DNA of 64,000 nt from Epilithonimonas mollis (GCF_900142325.1 NZ_FRAM01000001.1:1116001-1180000); one strand, 5' to 3'; positions 1 to 8,465 are shown, counted from the first letter of the stretch. Made by a program: numbers and translations. The notes: generated by a model not told the origin, from the sequence alone.

Positions 1-1258
1 AAACATCAGCAACATGATTGGGTTTGCTGATAATTTTATTATTAGAATCTAAAATAAAATAGGTTGGTGTCGCAGAGATGTTGTAAATATCGCCATAAGA
101 ACTATACCAACCTCTTCCTTCTGAGTCACTTACCCATGGATACAGAATCGCCTTGTTTCTGTACTCATCCAGATTAGCATCCAGAGAAAAGCCAACAACC
201 TGAATATTCTGAGCTTTTAATTTGTCATACTTTTCTAATAATTTTGGCAATTCAGATTCGCAGTGTGAGCATGTGGAGGACCAGAAAACCACAATTTTCT
301 TATCTGCTTTGATGTCATATAGCGATTTCGCTTTCGTATGGATTGGATTCAAGAAGACTGTATTAGGCATTTTTGCACCTATTGTCGTATTATTATTAGA
401 TTTTAATGTAGCGGATAACCTGTCGTTGATTGTACATTTCAGATTATTTGCTTCCGCAAGATATTTATCCTTCAGCTTATCCATGTTGTACGTATTGAAA
501 ATCTCGATAAGTTCCGAGAGAATAGTCTGTCCGCGTGGTGTCTCCACATTTACAGCTTCCAGCAGCTTGTCTACGGCGCCTTCGACATTTGATTTTGAAG
601 CATTCAGATAATTAATCAGAGAAGGTTTCAGAAGTGTGGACGTTTCCAGATACTCTCCGGATTTCGAATAAAAATCGATGTAATCCTGAGGCTTAAGTTC
701 AACCGCCTTTTCCTGTACAGAATATTTCTGATTTTGGTGATAATAGTCCAGAAACGGATGAGCATCATAGAGTGTTAAATCACCTTTGGAAAGAGAATTG
801 ATCTCGGCTTCCAATGACTTATAAAAGCTTTCGGAAGGTTTGTAATAATCCTTGATCTGGACGAGCGCAGGCAGTATCAGCTCCTGCTTCTTTTGCTGCT
901 CTACCTCATTACTGAAGAGCAGATTGGTCTGATCCCCGAAAATTATGTTGGAAATCTTATTTTTACCGTCTAATTCCAGCCTGAAATCAACATTCTTATT
1001 TTCAGAAACCATATTGACAGAAGAGTTGGTCTTTTGAAAGAAAACCCTCATCATTCCGACATATTTTTTATCTACCTTCAATACAGCCTTGTTATTTGCA
1101 ATTTTTCCTTTGGAATATAAGATTTCTTTAGAACCGTTAAAACCGTACAAATAAATCTCCGAATCTGCCAAATAAGACGGAATATCTGCAGTAATACTGA
1201 ACTGTGGGAATGCATAGGCAGAAAATAAAATACTGCTAATTAGAATTAATTTTTTCAT
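1..1258 (-). CDS. TlpA-like thioredoxin-fold protein (partial, C-terminus outside window)
   Basis: The reading frame starts with ATG at 1258 and is still open at the window edge (about 419 codons seen). Residues 1-18 form a signal peptide (MKKLILISS start, cut near AYAFPQ). A roughly 280-residue middle region has no motif I recognise; its first 90 residues resemble the DUF4369-like beta domain common in front of Bacteroidota thioredoxins. The C-terminal part holds a thioredoxin fold with active site FWSSTCSHCESELPKL, a CxxC pair (Cys-Ser-His-Cys), followed by a typical YNISATPTYFILD cis-proline segment. It is probably a periplasmic thiol-disulfide oxidoreductase of the TlpA/ResA group. Its partner is unknown. 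Confidence 0.85.
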   Translation of the reverse strand, partial: MKKLILISSILFSAYAFPQFSITADIPSYLADSEIYLYGFNGSKEILYSKGKIANNKAVLKVDKKYVGMMRVFFQKTNSSVNMVSENKNVDFRLELDGKNKISNIIFGDQTNLLFSNEVEQQKKQELILPALVQIKDYYKPSESFYKSLEAEINSLSKGDLTLYDAHPFLDYYHQNQKYSVQEKAVELKPQDYIDFYSKSGEYLETSTLLKPSLINYLNASKSNVEGAVDKLLEAVNVETPRGQTILSELIEIFNTYNMDKLKDKYLAEANNLKCTINDRLSATLKSNNNTTIGAKMPNTVFLNPIHTKAKSLYDIKADKKIVVFWSSTCSHCESELPKLLEKYDKLKAQNIQVVGFSLDANLDEYRNKAILYPWVSDSEGRGWYSSYGDIYNISATPTYFILDSNNKIISKPNHVADV

Positions 1259-1274
1259 AAAGTAAAAATAAAAA

Positions 1275-1295
1275 AACTCACTAATATAGTGAGTT
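1275..1295 (-). terminator. Intrinsic terminator after the T9SS gene pair
   Basis: A perfect 9-bp stem AACTCACTA / TAGTGAGTT with a 3-base loop is followed on the minus strand by a T-run. It lies just after the small membrane protein gene that ends at 1316. Confidence 0.75.
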
Positions 1296-1315
1296 ATAAT
1301 TATTATAAAAAATGC

Positions 1316-1543
1316 TTACTGCACAATTCTTTTTTTGGTTTTCAATGTGAAGAATACGATCAGAATAACTGCCATTAAAAACAGTAAAAATGTGTATCCA
1401 TCGATTGGTGATGCAGGGTAAGCACCTATCTCTCCAGATTCAGGGTTTTCCGGTGGAGGCGGAACAGTCTGTCCGAATGCAAATATACTTACTAATAATA
1501 TGAAAAGAGTACATACTCTTTTAAATAAAAGATTAATCATCAT
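1316..1543 (-). CDS. Small secreted/membrane protein with Pro-rich linker
   Basis: This 75-residue protein has an N-terminal signal peptide (NLLFKRVCTLFILLVSIFAFGQ), a short proline-rich stretch (VPPPPENPESGEIGAYPASP), the motif PIDGYTFLL and one C-terminal membrane helix ending KTKKRIVQ. Small proteins of this shape, with a P-I-D-G motif before a single helix, are frequent in Chryseobacterium beside T9SS cargo genes and are sometimes mislabelled signal peptidase; no catalytic residues are visible here. It follows the T9SS gene by 17 bp and shares its terminator, so the two are likely co-transcribed. Start: two ATG codons in a row (1543, 1540). The TTG at 1546 is not needed. Function unknown. 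Confidence 0.75.
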   Translation of the reverse strand: MMINLLFKRVCTLFILLVSIFAFGQTVPPPPENPESGEIGAYPASPIDGYTFLLFLMAVILIVFFTLKTKKRIVQ

Positions 1544-1560
1544 CAAAATTTTTAGTGTTT

Positions 1561-3513
1561 TTAATTTACAATTTTTTTAATCACAACTTCTCCTTTTTCA
1601 GAAATTGCTTTTACTAAAAATATACTTTTCGCCTGGTAATTCAGCGGAATAGTATAATCTGTATCAGTAGAAATTTGCGTTTTCGCACTTAATAACTGGC
1701 CTGCTGCAGAGAACACCTCAACAGTTGCTTTATTCCAGTTTTTAGCAAATCTAACAACCCATTGACCATCTTTTTTAGCAATAACCGTCTGATTATTGAT
1801 AACATTTCCTGTTCCGAGAGTTGCACCTTCCGGCAATTCATAATAAAGACCCAAAACCTGAGATCCGCTCATCGCCAGACCTTCTCCGTCAACAATTTTA
1901 ACAAATTGTCCTTGTGCATTCTTTAAATAAAAACTTTTTCCGTTGCTTAAGCCATTTGTTGCCTTTTCTCCTTTTTCATAAACCTCAAATTTAATCTGAT
2001 ACTGTTGGGGATTGTTAATATACAAAGGAATCTCCTTGGATTTGAAGCTAATCTCGTTAGCTTCGTTTATATAGAGCTTATCAGAATTATTTACATTCTC
2101 ACCACCTGTTTCCAATTCTTCCTTGGTATATAGCAATTTTTCCGGAGCTCCATAAGCCTGCAGCTTTGCATTTTCAGGATTATAGCCACTGATGGCAGAA
2201 GGAGATACAGCGTAATAAGTTCTTTCCATTTCCAGACCATCCATATCATACATCACAACAGCAACCTGCTTTACAATTTTATCTGCCGGGATGGCATTGG
2301 CATTGGTATTCTTCGCAGAAGTTACGGAATAGTCTACACCATCAGCTCTTGAAGTAGAGTTAAATCTTCTTGTCTTTGAAAGATTAAGTGTCTGCGGATC
2401 GTTAGAACTCAATTTAATCATAAACTCGCCCATCGGCTTTATGATCAATTTGTTATCGGTGATATCACCAGCCTGAAAAGCACCCCCTGATGTCAATACA
2501 ACAATCGCAGAACCATACGTAGCTCCCTGATTCAGCTGCCAGCCTATTTGATTGTTTCCATAATAAGCTATACCAACAAGATTCGGAAGATAATTGTCAT
2601 CACTTTCATTTCCTGCTTCGTTAGTTGCGATAAATTTCAGATCGATATTAGTAAGAAACGGATTAGCTAACTGGAAAAGATTTCTTCCGTAATCAGCAGA
2701 CCAGCTTGGCGTTTTGGAGCTGAAGGGATCATCCAGATAGGTATTATATTTTTCTCCGTAGGTATTCTTATTATTCCCGTTATATCCAAAATTCACCGCT
2801 TGCTGACCGGACAGGCTGAAAATATAGTTGCCTGATGTATCTACATAATCCGATGCTGCTCGACCAGAAAAAGTCCTCGTCTGGGAAGTCGGATCCCAAA
2901 AAACAGATCCATCAGCATTACGTCTCGGCAAGATGTAATAAGTCATTGGCGTACCGATAACGGTGTTGTTATCAGGATTGATGTAAATCTGATCGAATTT
3001 GGAATTATAGTTATTCCATCTGAACACAGAGTTCGGACTGAAGCGACCAGCTGAAGTCAAGCTTCCGTTTGTAAAATTGAAATGAGTCGTTCCAAAAGTA
3101 TCAAGAAGATCCTGAATGGTATAATTATAAAAAGGTAAGCCGGTTTGCTGTCTTCCGGTTGCACCATTAAGATAATCAGAAAGATATTCTTTATTCACCT
3201 TACCTGTGATATTCACCTGTGGAATGCCAGCGATATACAGTTGTCCGTAATTGCTTGTAGAAGCGAGCTTAAGGTTGAAACTGGAAGCGTTGCCGATACT
3301 CATGATATCATTAGATGACGATGCACTGAGCATTACATTTCCGGAATTATTGACAATGGATGTACCTGCAGTTTGCAAACCACCACCATTATACAACAAG
3401 GTCTGGGATTGAATAGTTACTAAAGCTGAATTCCCAACGTAGGTGAGAACTTGGGCAAAACAAAAGATATTCATCAATATCAATTGAAGACTAATAAATT
3501 TTTTAATCATCAT
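1561..3513 (-). CDS. T9SS type A sorting domain surface protein
   Basis: About 650 residues. The signal peptide MIKKFISLQLILMNIFCFAQ comes first, followed by a long Ser/Thr/Asn/Gly-rich body rich in predicted beta strands. The last 80 residues look like a T9SS sorting domain (KNWNKATVEVFSAAGQLLSA ... IPLNYQAKSIFLVKAI ... EVVIKKIVN), so it should cross the outer membrane and be anchored or released. No enzyme motif is visible; it may be an adhesin or surface layer protein. The frame opens at a TTG (3540), but that codon is part of the -7 promoter box, so the true start is the ATG pair at 3513/3510. The small PIDG protein downstream is its likely operon partner. Confidence 0.85.
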   Translation of the reverse strand: MMIKKFISLQLILMNIFCFAQVLTYVGNSALVTIQSQTLLYNGGGLQTAGTSIVNNSGNVMLSASSSNDIMSIGNASSFNLKLASTSNYGQLYIAGIPQVNITGKVNKEYLSDYLNGATGRQQTGLPFYNYTIQDLLDTFGTTHFNFTNGSLTSAGRFSPNSVFRWNNYNSKFDQIYINPDNNTVIGTPMTYYILPRRNADGSVFWDPTSQTRTFSGRAASDYVDTSGNYIFSLSGQQAVNFGYNGNNKNTYGEKYNTYLDDPFSSKTPSWSADYGRNLFQLANPFLTNIDLKFIATNEAGNESDDNYLPNLVGIAYYGNNQIGWQLNQGATYGSAIVVLTSGGAFQAGDITDNKLIIKPMGEFMIKLSSNDPQTLNLSKTRRFNSTSRADGVDYSVTSAKNTNANAIPADKIVKQVAVVMYDMDGLEMERTYYAVSPSAISGYNPENAKLQAYGAPEKLLYTKEELETGGENVNNSDKLYINEANEISFKSKEIPLYINNPQQYQIKFEVYEKGEKATNGLSNGKSFYLKNAQGQFVKIVDGEGLAMSGSQVLGLYYELPEGATLGTGNVINNQTVIAKKDGQWVVRFAKNWNKATVEVFSAAGQLLSAKTQISTDTDYTIPLNYQAKSIFLVKAISEKGEVVIKKIVN

Positions 3514-3537
3514 GTTTCTTACTTGTGTGTTCGTCTG

Positions 3538-3545
3538 CAAAGATA
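3538..3545 (-). promoter_or_regulatory. -7 promoter box TATCTTTG
   Basis: Minus-strand TATCTTTG matches the Bacteroidota consensus TAnnTTTG, 24 bases before the ATG at 3513. It overlaps the apparent upstream TTG start, which argues against that start. Confidence 0.65.
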
Positions 3546-3590
3546 TTAATTTTTTGAATACTTGAAAAAAATATCTGTAAATTAATAAAT

Positions 3591-4766
3591 TTATAATATT
3601 GACTCGATTTTAACGACTTCGTTATTCTCTATGTCAAACATATAATCTTCCAAAACTTTTTCTGTTGTTCCTCTCAGTCCTCTGGCTCCAAGCCCTTTGT
3701 TCATCGTATCTTCAACAATTTCTTCTATTGCATTATCTGTAAATTCCAAAGTAACATTGTCCATTTTGAAAAGTTCCGTAAACTGGTTGATAATGGAATT
3801 TTTCGGCTCCTTCATGATGCGGACAAGTGTCTCTTTTGTCAGTTTGTCAAGATAAGTAATGATAGGAAATCTTCCTAAAAGTTCCGGAATCAATCCAAAA
3901 CTCTTCAGATCGATAGCATTGATCTGGCTCAGTATATAATCTTCCTCATCCGTCTTGTTGATTTTTTCTGCAGAAAAACCAATAGCCTGCTTATTGAGCC
4001 TTCTTTCGATTATATCTTTCATCCCATCAAAAGCACCACCAGCGATAAACAGAATATTCTGCGTATTCACCTGGATATATTTCTGATCAGGATGTTTTCT
4101 TCCACCTTGTGGCGGAACATTGACAATGCTTCCTTCCAGAAGTTTCAATAAACCTTGCTGTACGCCTTCCCCGGAGACATCTCTCGTGATGCTCGGGTTA
4201 TCGGATTTTCTTGCGATTTTATCAATCTCATCAATAAAGACAATCCCTTTTTCTGCCTTTTCCACATCATAATCTGCCACCATCAGCAATCGTGACAGGA
4301 TGCTTTCCACATCTTCGCCAACATACCCGGCTTCAGTAAGAATGGTGGCATCAACGATACAGAAAGGAACATTCAGTTGTTTTGCAATGGTTTTTGCAAG
4401 CAGTGTTTTTCCTGTTCCTGTTTCACCGATCATGATGATGTTGGATTTTTCAATCTCTACTTCCCTGTTTTCATCCTGAGCATGAAGTAATCTTTTGTAA
4501 TGATTATAAACAGCGATGGATAATTGTTTTTTCGCCTGATCCTGACCTATTACATACTCATCAAGAAAAGCCTTTATCTCTCTGGGCTTTCTGAGTTCTT
4601 CCAGGGACTCGGCCATAGATGTTTCCGGTTTTTTATCTACACTGTCTTTTACGATAGCATGTGCCTGCTCTATGCAGTTTTCGCATATAAATCCATTTTG
4701 TCCGGAAATCAGAATTTGAACTTCATTCTTCTTTCTGCCGCAAAATGAGCATTGATTTGGATTCAT
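3591..4766 (-). CDS. clpX: ATP-dependent protease ATP-binding subunit ClpX
   Basis: 391 residues, slightly shorter than most ClpX. An N-terminal C4 zinc-binding domain (Cys6, Cys9, Cys28, Cys31) precedes the AAA+ module: Walker A GETGTGKT (114-121), pore loop GYVG (147-150), Walker B VFIDEID (176-182), RKH loop (223-225) and the IGF loop (262-264) that docks ClpX on ClpP. It unfolds tagged substrates for ClpP in the cytosol. clpP is not in the window, so clpX here stands alone, as it does in many Bacteroidota. It is separated from the HIT gene upstream by a terminator, so it likely has its own promoter within the AT-rich 4767-4790 gap. Confidence 0.97.
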   Translation of the reverse strand: MNPNQCSFCGRKKNEVQILISGQNGFICENCIEQAHAIVKDSVDKKPETSMAESLEELRKPREIKAFLDEYVIGQDQAKKQLSIAVYNHYKRLLHAQDENREVEIEKSNIIMIGETGTGKTLLAKTIAKQLNVPFCIVDATILTEAGYVGEDVESILSRLLMVADYDVEKAEKGIVFIDEIDKIARKSDNPSITRDVSGEGVQQGLLKLLEGSIVNVPPQGGRKHPDQKYIQVNTQNILFIAGGAFDGMKDIIERRLNKQAIGFSAEKINKTDEEDYILSQINAIDLKSFGLIPELLGRFPIITYLDKLTKETLVRIMKEPKNSIINQFTELFKMDNVTLEFTDNAIEEIVEDTMNKGLGARGLRGTTEKVLEDYMFDIENNEVVKIESIL

Positions 4767-4789
4767 AAATCTTAAAATTCTATAATTAA

Positions 4790-4813
4790 AAAAAAGAAGT
4801 GAAAACTTCTTTT
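4790..4813 (-). terminator. Intrinsic terminator of the greA-HIT transcript
   Basis: Stem AAAAGAAG / CTTCTTTT with a 6-base loop overlaps the HIT stop codon and is followed on the minus strand by a long T-run. Confidence 0.65.
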
Positions 4814-5201
4814 ATGCATTGATAATGGACTCCTGTATTTCCTTATATTCATCAGGTGTAAAAATCAGCCTGACATTTTTAAAATTAAGGTCATCCATAC
4901 TGTTAAGTGGTATCAGATGGATATGAGCATGCGGGACTTCCAGTCCAACAACGGCAACACCCACTCTTTTACAAGGAACAGCTTTCCTGATCTGCTTTGC
5001 AATATTCTGAGTAAAAGCCCACAGCTCTTTATAATCATCAGAATCTAAATCGAATATAAGATCGGTCTCTATTTTGGGAACAACCAATGTATGTCCTTTT
5101 ACCAATGGCATAGCATCCAGGAAAGCAATATGCTTATCATCCTCTGCAATTTTGTAGCTTGGGATTTCTCCGCTGATGATTTTTGAAAATATGCTGCTCA
5201 T
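4812..5201 (-). CDS. HIT family nucleotide hydrolase
   Basis: 129 residues, full length for a HIT (Hint-type) protein. The histidine triad reads HAHIHL (His91, His93, His95), after the conserved HTLVVPK strand near residue 37. HIT proteins of this class remove groups from AMP phosphoramidates or nucleoside conjugates in the cytosol; the physiological substrate is not predictable. The zinc cysteines found in some HINT proteins are absent. It lies 47 bp after greA on the same strand, an arrangement often kept in flavobacteria, and the two probably form one transcript ended by the hairpin at 4790-4813. Confidence 0.93.
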   Translation of the reverse strand: MSSIFSKIISGEIPSYKIAEDDKHIAFLDAMPLVKGHTLVVPKIETDLIFDLDSDDYKELWAFTQNIAKQIRKAVPCKRVGVAVVGLEVPHAHIHLIPLNSMDDLNFKNVRLIFTPDEYKEIQESIINA

Positions 5202-5248
5202 GATTTCTCGATATTGATTTTAATTTCCAACAATTATTAAACCAATAT

Positions 5249-5716
5249 TTACAAAGAAATCTCAAGAACTTCAAAAGACAGCTTGTTGCCATTTGGCAAA
5301 ACGATATCTGCTGTCTCTCCCACAGTTTTACCCAGAAGGCCTTTAGCAATAGGCGTATTGACCGATATTTTACCGGCTTTCAGGTCGCTTTCATTATCCG
5401 GAACCAAAGTAAACTTCTGTTCACCTTTCGTCGCATTATTTTTAAGTCTCACTGTAGTAAGGATAGACACCTTGCTGAGATCCAGCTGGCTTCCGTCGAT
5501 GATCTTCGATGTTGCAATCGCGTCTTTCAGTTTGGAAATTCTCATTTCCAGCATGCCCTGCGCTTCTTTTGCAGCATCATACTCTGCATTTTCTGACAGG
5601 TCACCTTTATCTCTCGCTTCAGCAATCTGCTGTGTTATTTTTGGTCTTTCGATGGTTTCTAATTGTTCCAGCTCAGACTTCATTTTGTCCAAACCTTCTT
5701 TGGTTACGTAGTTCAT
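5249..5716 (-). CDS. greA: Transcription elongation factor GreA
   Basis: 155 residues. The N-terminal coiled coil carries the family signature (LDKMKSELEQLETIERPKIT, then DLSENAEYDAAKEAQ with the acidic tip residues that enter the RNA polymerase secondary channel). The C-terminal FKBP-like domain ends with INTPIAKGLLGKTVGET and NGNKLSFEVLEISL. GreA rescues backtracked polymerase by stimulating transcript cleavage. The leader upstream has its own -7 box at 5793-5800 and a terminator-like hairpin before the start codon, suggesting attenuation control. The HIT gene follows on the same strand. Confidence 0.97.
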   Translation of the reverse strand: MNYVTKEGLDKMKSELEQLETIERPKITQQIAEARDKGDLSENAEYDAAKEAQGMLEMRISKLKDAIATSKIIDGSQLDLSKVSILTTVRLKNNATKGEQKFTLVPDNESDLKAGKISVNTPIAKGLLGKTVGETADIVLPNGNKLSFEVLEISL

Positions 5717-5740
5717 AACAATAAAATTTGCCGTTTGTAT

Positions 5741-5767
5741 AAAAAAATAATCCGACCTTTGCCGGAT
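5741..5767 (-). promoter_or_regulatory. Terminator-like hairpin in the greA leader (possible attenuator)
   Basis: On the minus strand, ATCCGGC-AAAG-GTCGGAT folds as a 7-bp stem (one G-U) with a tetraloop and is followed directly by TTATTTTTTT. It sits between the -7 box (5793-5800) and the greA ATG (5716), so a transcript from that box would meet it before greA. Confidence 0.55.
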
Positions 5768-5792
5768 ACTAATTTTTCTCGAATTGAGTTTA

Positions 5793-5800
5793 CAAATATA
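5793..5800 (-). promoter_or_regulatory. -7 promoter box TATATTTG for greA
   Basis: Minus-strand TATATTTG matches TAnnTTTG. It predicts a greA leader of about 70 nt. Confidence 0.55.
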
Positions 5801-5815
5801 TAACTATTTTTTGAA

Positions 5816-6292
5816 ATGAAAACCAAAAAAAACGCATCATTATTCACATTATTTTTGATTATCAGCCTGTTAAGCATCAATAATTCCTGCAGCGAAAGAA
5901 ACGAAACCGTGAGCTGTTTTCCGAATTCTCCCATCAATGCTATTATCAATCTCAGTTTACCAACGTACTATAATTTATTAACGCCCAATAGCTGGGCTTA
6001 TACGAGAGGCGAGCCAGGAACCGGAACTCAAGGTCTGATAATTTATAGCACTAGCAACGGCTTTATGGTTTACGACAGAAACGCACCTCATCTTTGTCCT
6101 GAAGGAGAAAAAACCGTATTAAACGTAGATAACGGTGGAACTTTCGTCATTTGTCCAAAAGACAATGCCAAATGGGCTTTATTCAACGGACAACCTCAAG
6201 AAGGAGAAAATGTCCCAAAGACGGGCCTTAAAACATACCGGTATTACGATTATAATCCCAACACCAAAGTTTTAACAATATATAGCAATTGA
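5816..6292 (+). CDS. Lipoprotein with degenerate Rieske-like domain
   Basis: 158 residues with a lipoprotein signal (hydrophobic 9-20, lipidation Cys25 in NNSCSERN). The middle reads APHLCPEGEKTVL then a strand TFVICPKDNAKWALFNGQP, which follows the strand order of Rieske ferredoxin domains (C-x-H ... C-x-x-H ... F-x-x-x-x-G). The iron ligands are not intact: there is one His-x-Cys pair in reverse order and no second CxxH. So it probably keeps the fold without the usual 2Fe-2S cluster. It lies divergent to greA and 6 bp before dtd. I infer the fold from pattern only; function unknown. Confidence 0.6.
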   Translation: MKTKKNASLFTLFLIISLLSINNSCSERNETVSCFPNSPINAIINLSLPTYYNLLTPNSWAYTRGEPGTGTQGLIIYSTSNGFMVYDRNAPHLCPEGEKTVLNVDNGGTFVICPKDNAKWALFNGQPQEGENVPKTGLKTYRYYDYNPNTKVLTIYSN

Positions 6293-6298
6293 TCTGTA

Positions 6299-6748
6299 AT
6301 GAAAGCCGTAATCCAGCGTGTGAAACATTCTTCTGTCGAGGTTGAGGGAGAAACTGTAGGGAAAATCGAAAAAGGACTGATGTTGCTGATCGGCGTCGAT
6401 GAAGATGATGAAACTGTGGATGCCGATTGGCTGGTGAAGAAAATCCTTGACGTTAGAATCTTTTCTGACGATGAAGGAAAAATGAATCACTCGGTGAGAG
6501 AGATCAATGGTGAAATCCTTTGCATCAGCCAATTCACTCTGATTTCTGATTATAAAAAAGGCAATCGTCCATCTTACATAAAAGCTGCAAAACCAGACAA
6601 GGCCATTCCATTGTTCGAATATTTCAAAGATGAGATAAAAAAATCAGGATTGAAAACGGAAAGCGGAATTTTCGGGGCAGATATGAAAGTTTCATTGATC
6701 AATGACGGACCGGTCACATTGGTTTTTGACAGCAAAACAAAATTATAA
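6299..6748 (+). CDS. dtd: D-aminoacyl-tRNA deacylase
   Basis: 149 residues, full length for DTD. It begins MKAVIQRVKHSSVEV and carries the active-site SQFTL (77-81) and the cross-subunit GPVT (137-140) in NDGPVTLVFD. DTD removes D-amino acids (and glycine from tRNA-Ala) mischarged on tRNA, a cytosolic proofreading step. It starts 6 bp after the lipoprotein gene, so the two may be co-transcribed. A bidirectional terminator follows. Confidence 0.96.
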   Translation: MKAVIQRVKHSSVEVEGETVGKIEKGLMLLIGVDEDDETVDADWLVKKILDVRIFSDDEGKMNHSVREINGEILCISQFTLISDYKKGNRPSYIKAAKPDKAIPLFEYFKDEIKKSGLKTESGIFGADMKVSLINDGPVTLVFDSKTKL

Positions 6749-6772
6749 AGGAGCAAAAAATTTTGCTCCTTT
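6747..6772. terminator. Bidirectional terminator between dtd and the SIMPL gene
   Basis: A 12-bp stem AAAGGAGCAAAA / TTTTGCTCCTTT lies between convergent genes, with A- and T-rich flanks serving both strands. Confidence 0.8.
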
Positions 6773-6775
6773 ACT

Positions 6776-7507
6776 TTAATCGACTTCATATTCGAGTTTT
6801 ATGGTAATGCTGGCTTCCTTTTCTTTGGAAGTGGTATTGTAAGTTCCTCCATAAGAGTAGTCTTCGTTGGAGTTAGGAGCGGTAATCTGGATGACACCCA
6901 TTGTCGCCTTTTTCAGATTTCCAAGATCACTTCCAGCATTTTCTGCAATTTTTTCAGCACGTTCTTTTGCATCTTTTGTAGCGTTCGCAATCATTTCCTG
7001 TTTTACATCAGATAGTTTTGTGTAGAAATATTGAGGTGATGACGACGTGAATTCGATGCCACGGTTGATAATTTCTGTGATATTCCTGGAGATGTTTTCA
7101 ATTTTTGCCACTTCTTTGGATTGGATAGAAACACTTTGGGTCAGGTTATAACCGGCAAATTCGCCTTGCTGATAATTTCCGTTGGAATCTGTAAAACTTC
7201 TGAATTGCTTCTGAATATCTACAGCAGAAAAAATCATTTCGTTTTCTTTAACACCCTTCGATTTCAAATAATCTGAAATCACCTGCCTGTCAATAGCCAA
7301 AGCATCGTACGCAGATTTCAGCTCAAAATTATTTTTAGAAAAACTTCCAGACCATGTAATCAGATCCGAAGTGAATTTTTTGGAACCGAGTCCTGTAACA
7401 GAAACTGTATTTTCAAATTTGTTCCTGTTTTTCACAGCACTGCCAAGCAAAGCTGCTGCAATAATAAAACCTAAAGCTGCGATTCCAACCGCAATATATG
7501 TCCTCAT
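6776..7507 (-). CDS. SIMPL domain (DUF541) protein
   Basis: 243 residues. One N-terminal membrane helix (about 4-25, IAVGIAALGFIIAAALLGSAV) is followed by the SIMPL/DUF541 domain, with typical features: VSVTGLGSKKFTSDLITWSGSF near the start, repeated alternating strands, and ATKDAKERAEKIAENAG before the last third. Members include periplasmic or outer-surface proteins such as E. coli YggE, linked to oxidative stress and to oligomeric cages in some bacteria. The domain likely faces the periplasm here. The precise role is unknown. Confidence 0.88.
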   Translation of the reverse strand: MRTYIAVGIAALGFIIAAALLGSAVKNRNKFENTVSVTGLGSKKFTSDLITWSGSFSKNNFELKSAYDALAIDRQVISDYLKSKGVKENEMIFSAVDIQKQFRSFTDSNGNYQQGEFAGYNLTQSVSIQSKEVAKIENISRNITEIINRGIEFTSSSPQYFYTKLSDVKQEMIANATKDAKERAEKIAENAGSDLGNLKKATMGVIQITAPNSNEDYSYGGTYNTTSKEKEASITIKLEYEVD

Positions 7508-7571
7508 ATAAAATTGTATTTGATTAAATACATCAAAACTGAGACCAATTTTAAGATTTTATTAACATTTA

Positions 7572-8078
7572 TCATAAAGCAATCTTACCAATATCTTCAA
7601 TAGAATTTTCTCTTTCAACAGCCTCCAGATATGATTTTCTTTTTACCACTTTGGTATCGCTCCAGCTGTCGTGCCAGCCACGGCTTCCTAAAAATGACAA
7701 TGCGTCAAACGGAACAATGCGACTGAAATTTCTCTTTAGAAAATCATTAGAATTCGGCAAATTGCCATTTTCATTAACTACCAGTGTTCCTGTAATAAAT
7801 TTTCCCAAGCTTCGTCCTTTTGTTAGATATTCTGTCAAATACATTAATAATGCGTAGAAAAATGCAGTAATTATTCTATCTACAAAAGGATTAACTTCTC
7901 CGAAAGCTTGTGCTTTCTCTGCATAATCTTGTCCTGTCAAAAACGAATAAACAATTATAATTGCAGAAAATAAAAACACAATCACAAGATAGGCGAAGAC
8001 ATAATCTATGAGAAAATTTATAAACCGTAATAACTTTTCTGCCTGATGTCTGTCTACAATTCTTGCGTTGTTTTTCAT
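7572..8078 (-). CDS. RDD family membrane protein
   Basis: 168 residues with three hydrophobic helices. An Arg-Asp pair (IVDRHQAEKLLRFINFLIDY) stands before the first helix, as in RDD proteins (though here reduced to Arg and Asp separated from the usual context), and TKGRSLGKFITGTLVVNENG is the conserved cytoplasmic loop. The C-terminal part (RNFSRIVPFDALSFLGSRGWHDSWSDT) is typical of the flavobacterial branch. Some RDD proteins act as sodium/proton antiporters, but most have no proven function. It lies 24 bp after folB on the same strand, so it may share its transcript. Confidence 0.88.
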   Translation of the reverse strand: MKNNARIVDRHQAEKLLRFINFLIDYVFAYLVIVFLFSAIIIVYSFLTGQDYAEKAQAFGEVNPFVDRIITAFFYALLMYLTEYLTKGRSLGKFITGTLVVNENGNLPNSNDFLKRNFSRIVPFDALSFLGSRGWHDSWSDTKVVKRKSYLEAVERENSIEDIGKIAL

Positions 8079-8102
8079 AGTTTTTAGTTTTATTTATTTT
8101 GA

Positions 8103-8465
8103 TTAATTGATTTCTTTCTCAAATTCCAGACTCACGCCTTTCATTTCTCCCGGCATTGGCGGAATTGTTTTGGTCAATTTTATTCTGATGAATGTAATCT
8201 GCGGAAACTTACTTTCGATTTTATTAATGATTCTTCCAATCACGTGTTCCAAAAGTTCTGAACGGATGGCCATTTCCTGATGAATGATTTCGTTGACCTG
8301 AGCGTAATTGATAGTGTCATTGAGATTATCGGTTTGTGATGCTTTTTCTAAATCAGCGTGTAGTTCTGCATTGACGACATAATGATTTCCAATGATGGCT
8401 TCTTCCTGCAAAACACCGTGGTAGGCGTAGATTTTTATATCTTCTAAAATGATTTTTGATTTCAT
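8103..8465 (-). CDS. folB: Dihydroneopterin aldolase
   Basis: 120 residues, full length. It begins MKSKIILEDIKIYAYHGVLQEEAIIGNHYVV, with the Tyr-His-Gly and Glu residues of the FolB active site, and has the core TINYAQVNEIIHQEM and the C-terminal lysine strand FIRIKLTKTIPPMPGEM. It cleaves dihydroneopterin to 6-hydroxymethyl-dihydropterin in cytosolic folate synthesis. It is not beside other fol genes; another folate enzyme, the formyl-THF cyclo-ligase, is at 60 kb. Confidence 0.95.
   Translation of the reverse strand: MKSKIILEDIKIYAYHGVLQEEAIIGNHYVVNAELHADLEKASQTDNLNDTINYAQVNEIIHQEMAIRSELLEHVIGRIINKIESKFPQITFIRIKLTKTIPPMPGEMKGVSLEFEKEIN

Noticed and set aside
5283-5711. 142- and 69-codon frames antisense to greA
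   Set aside because: They are shadows of the greA sequence in other frames; greA has full family motifs.
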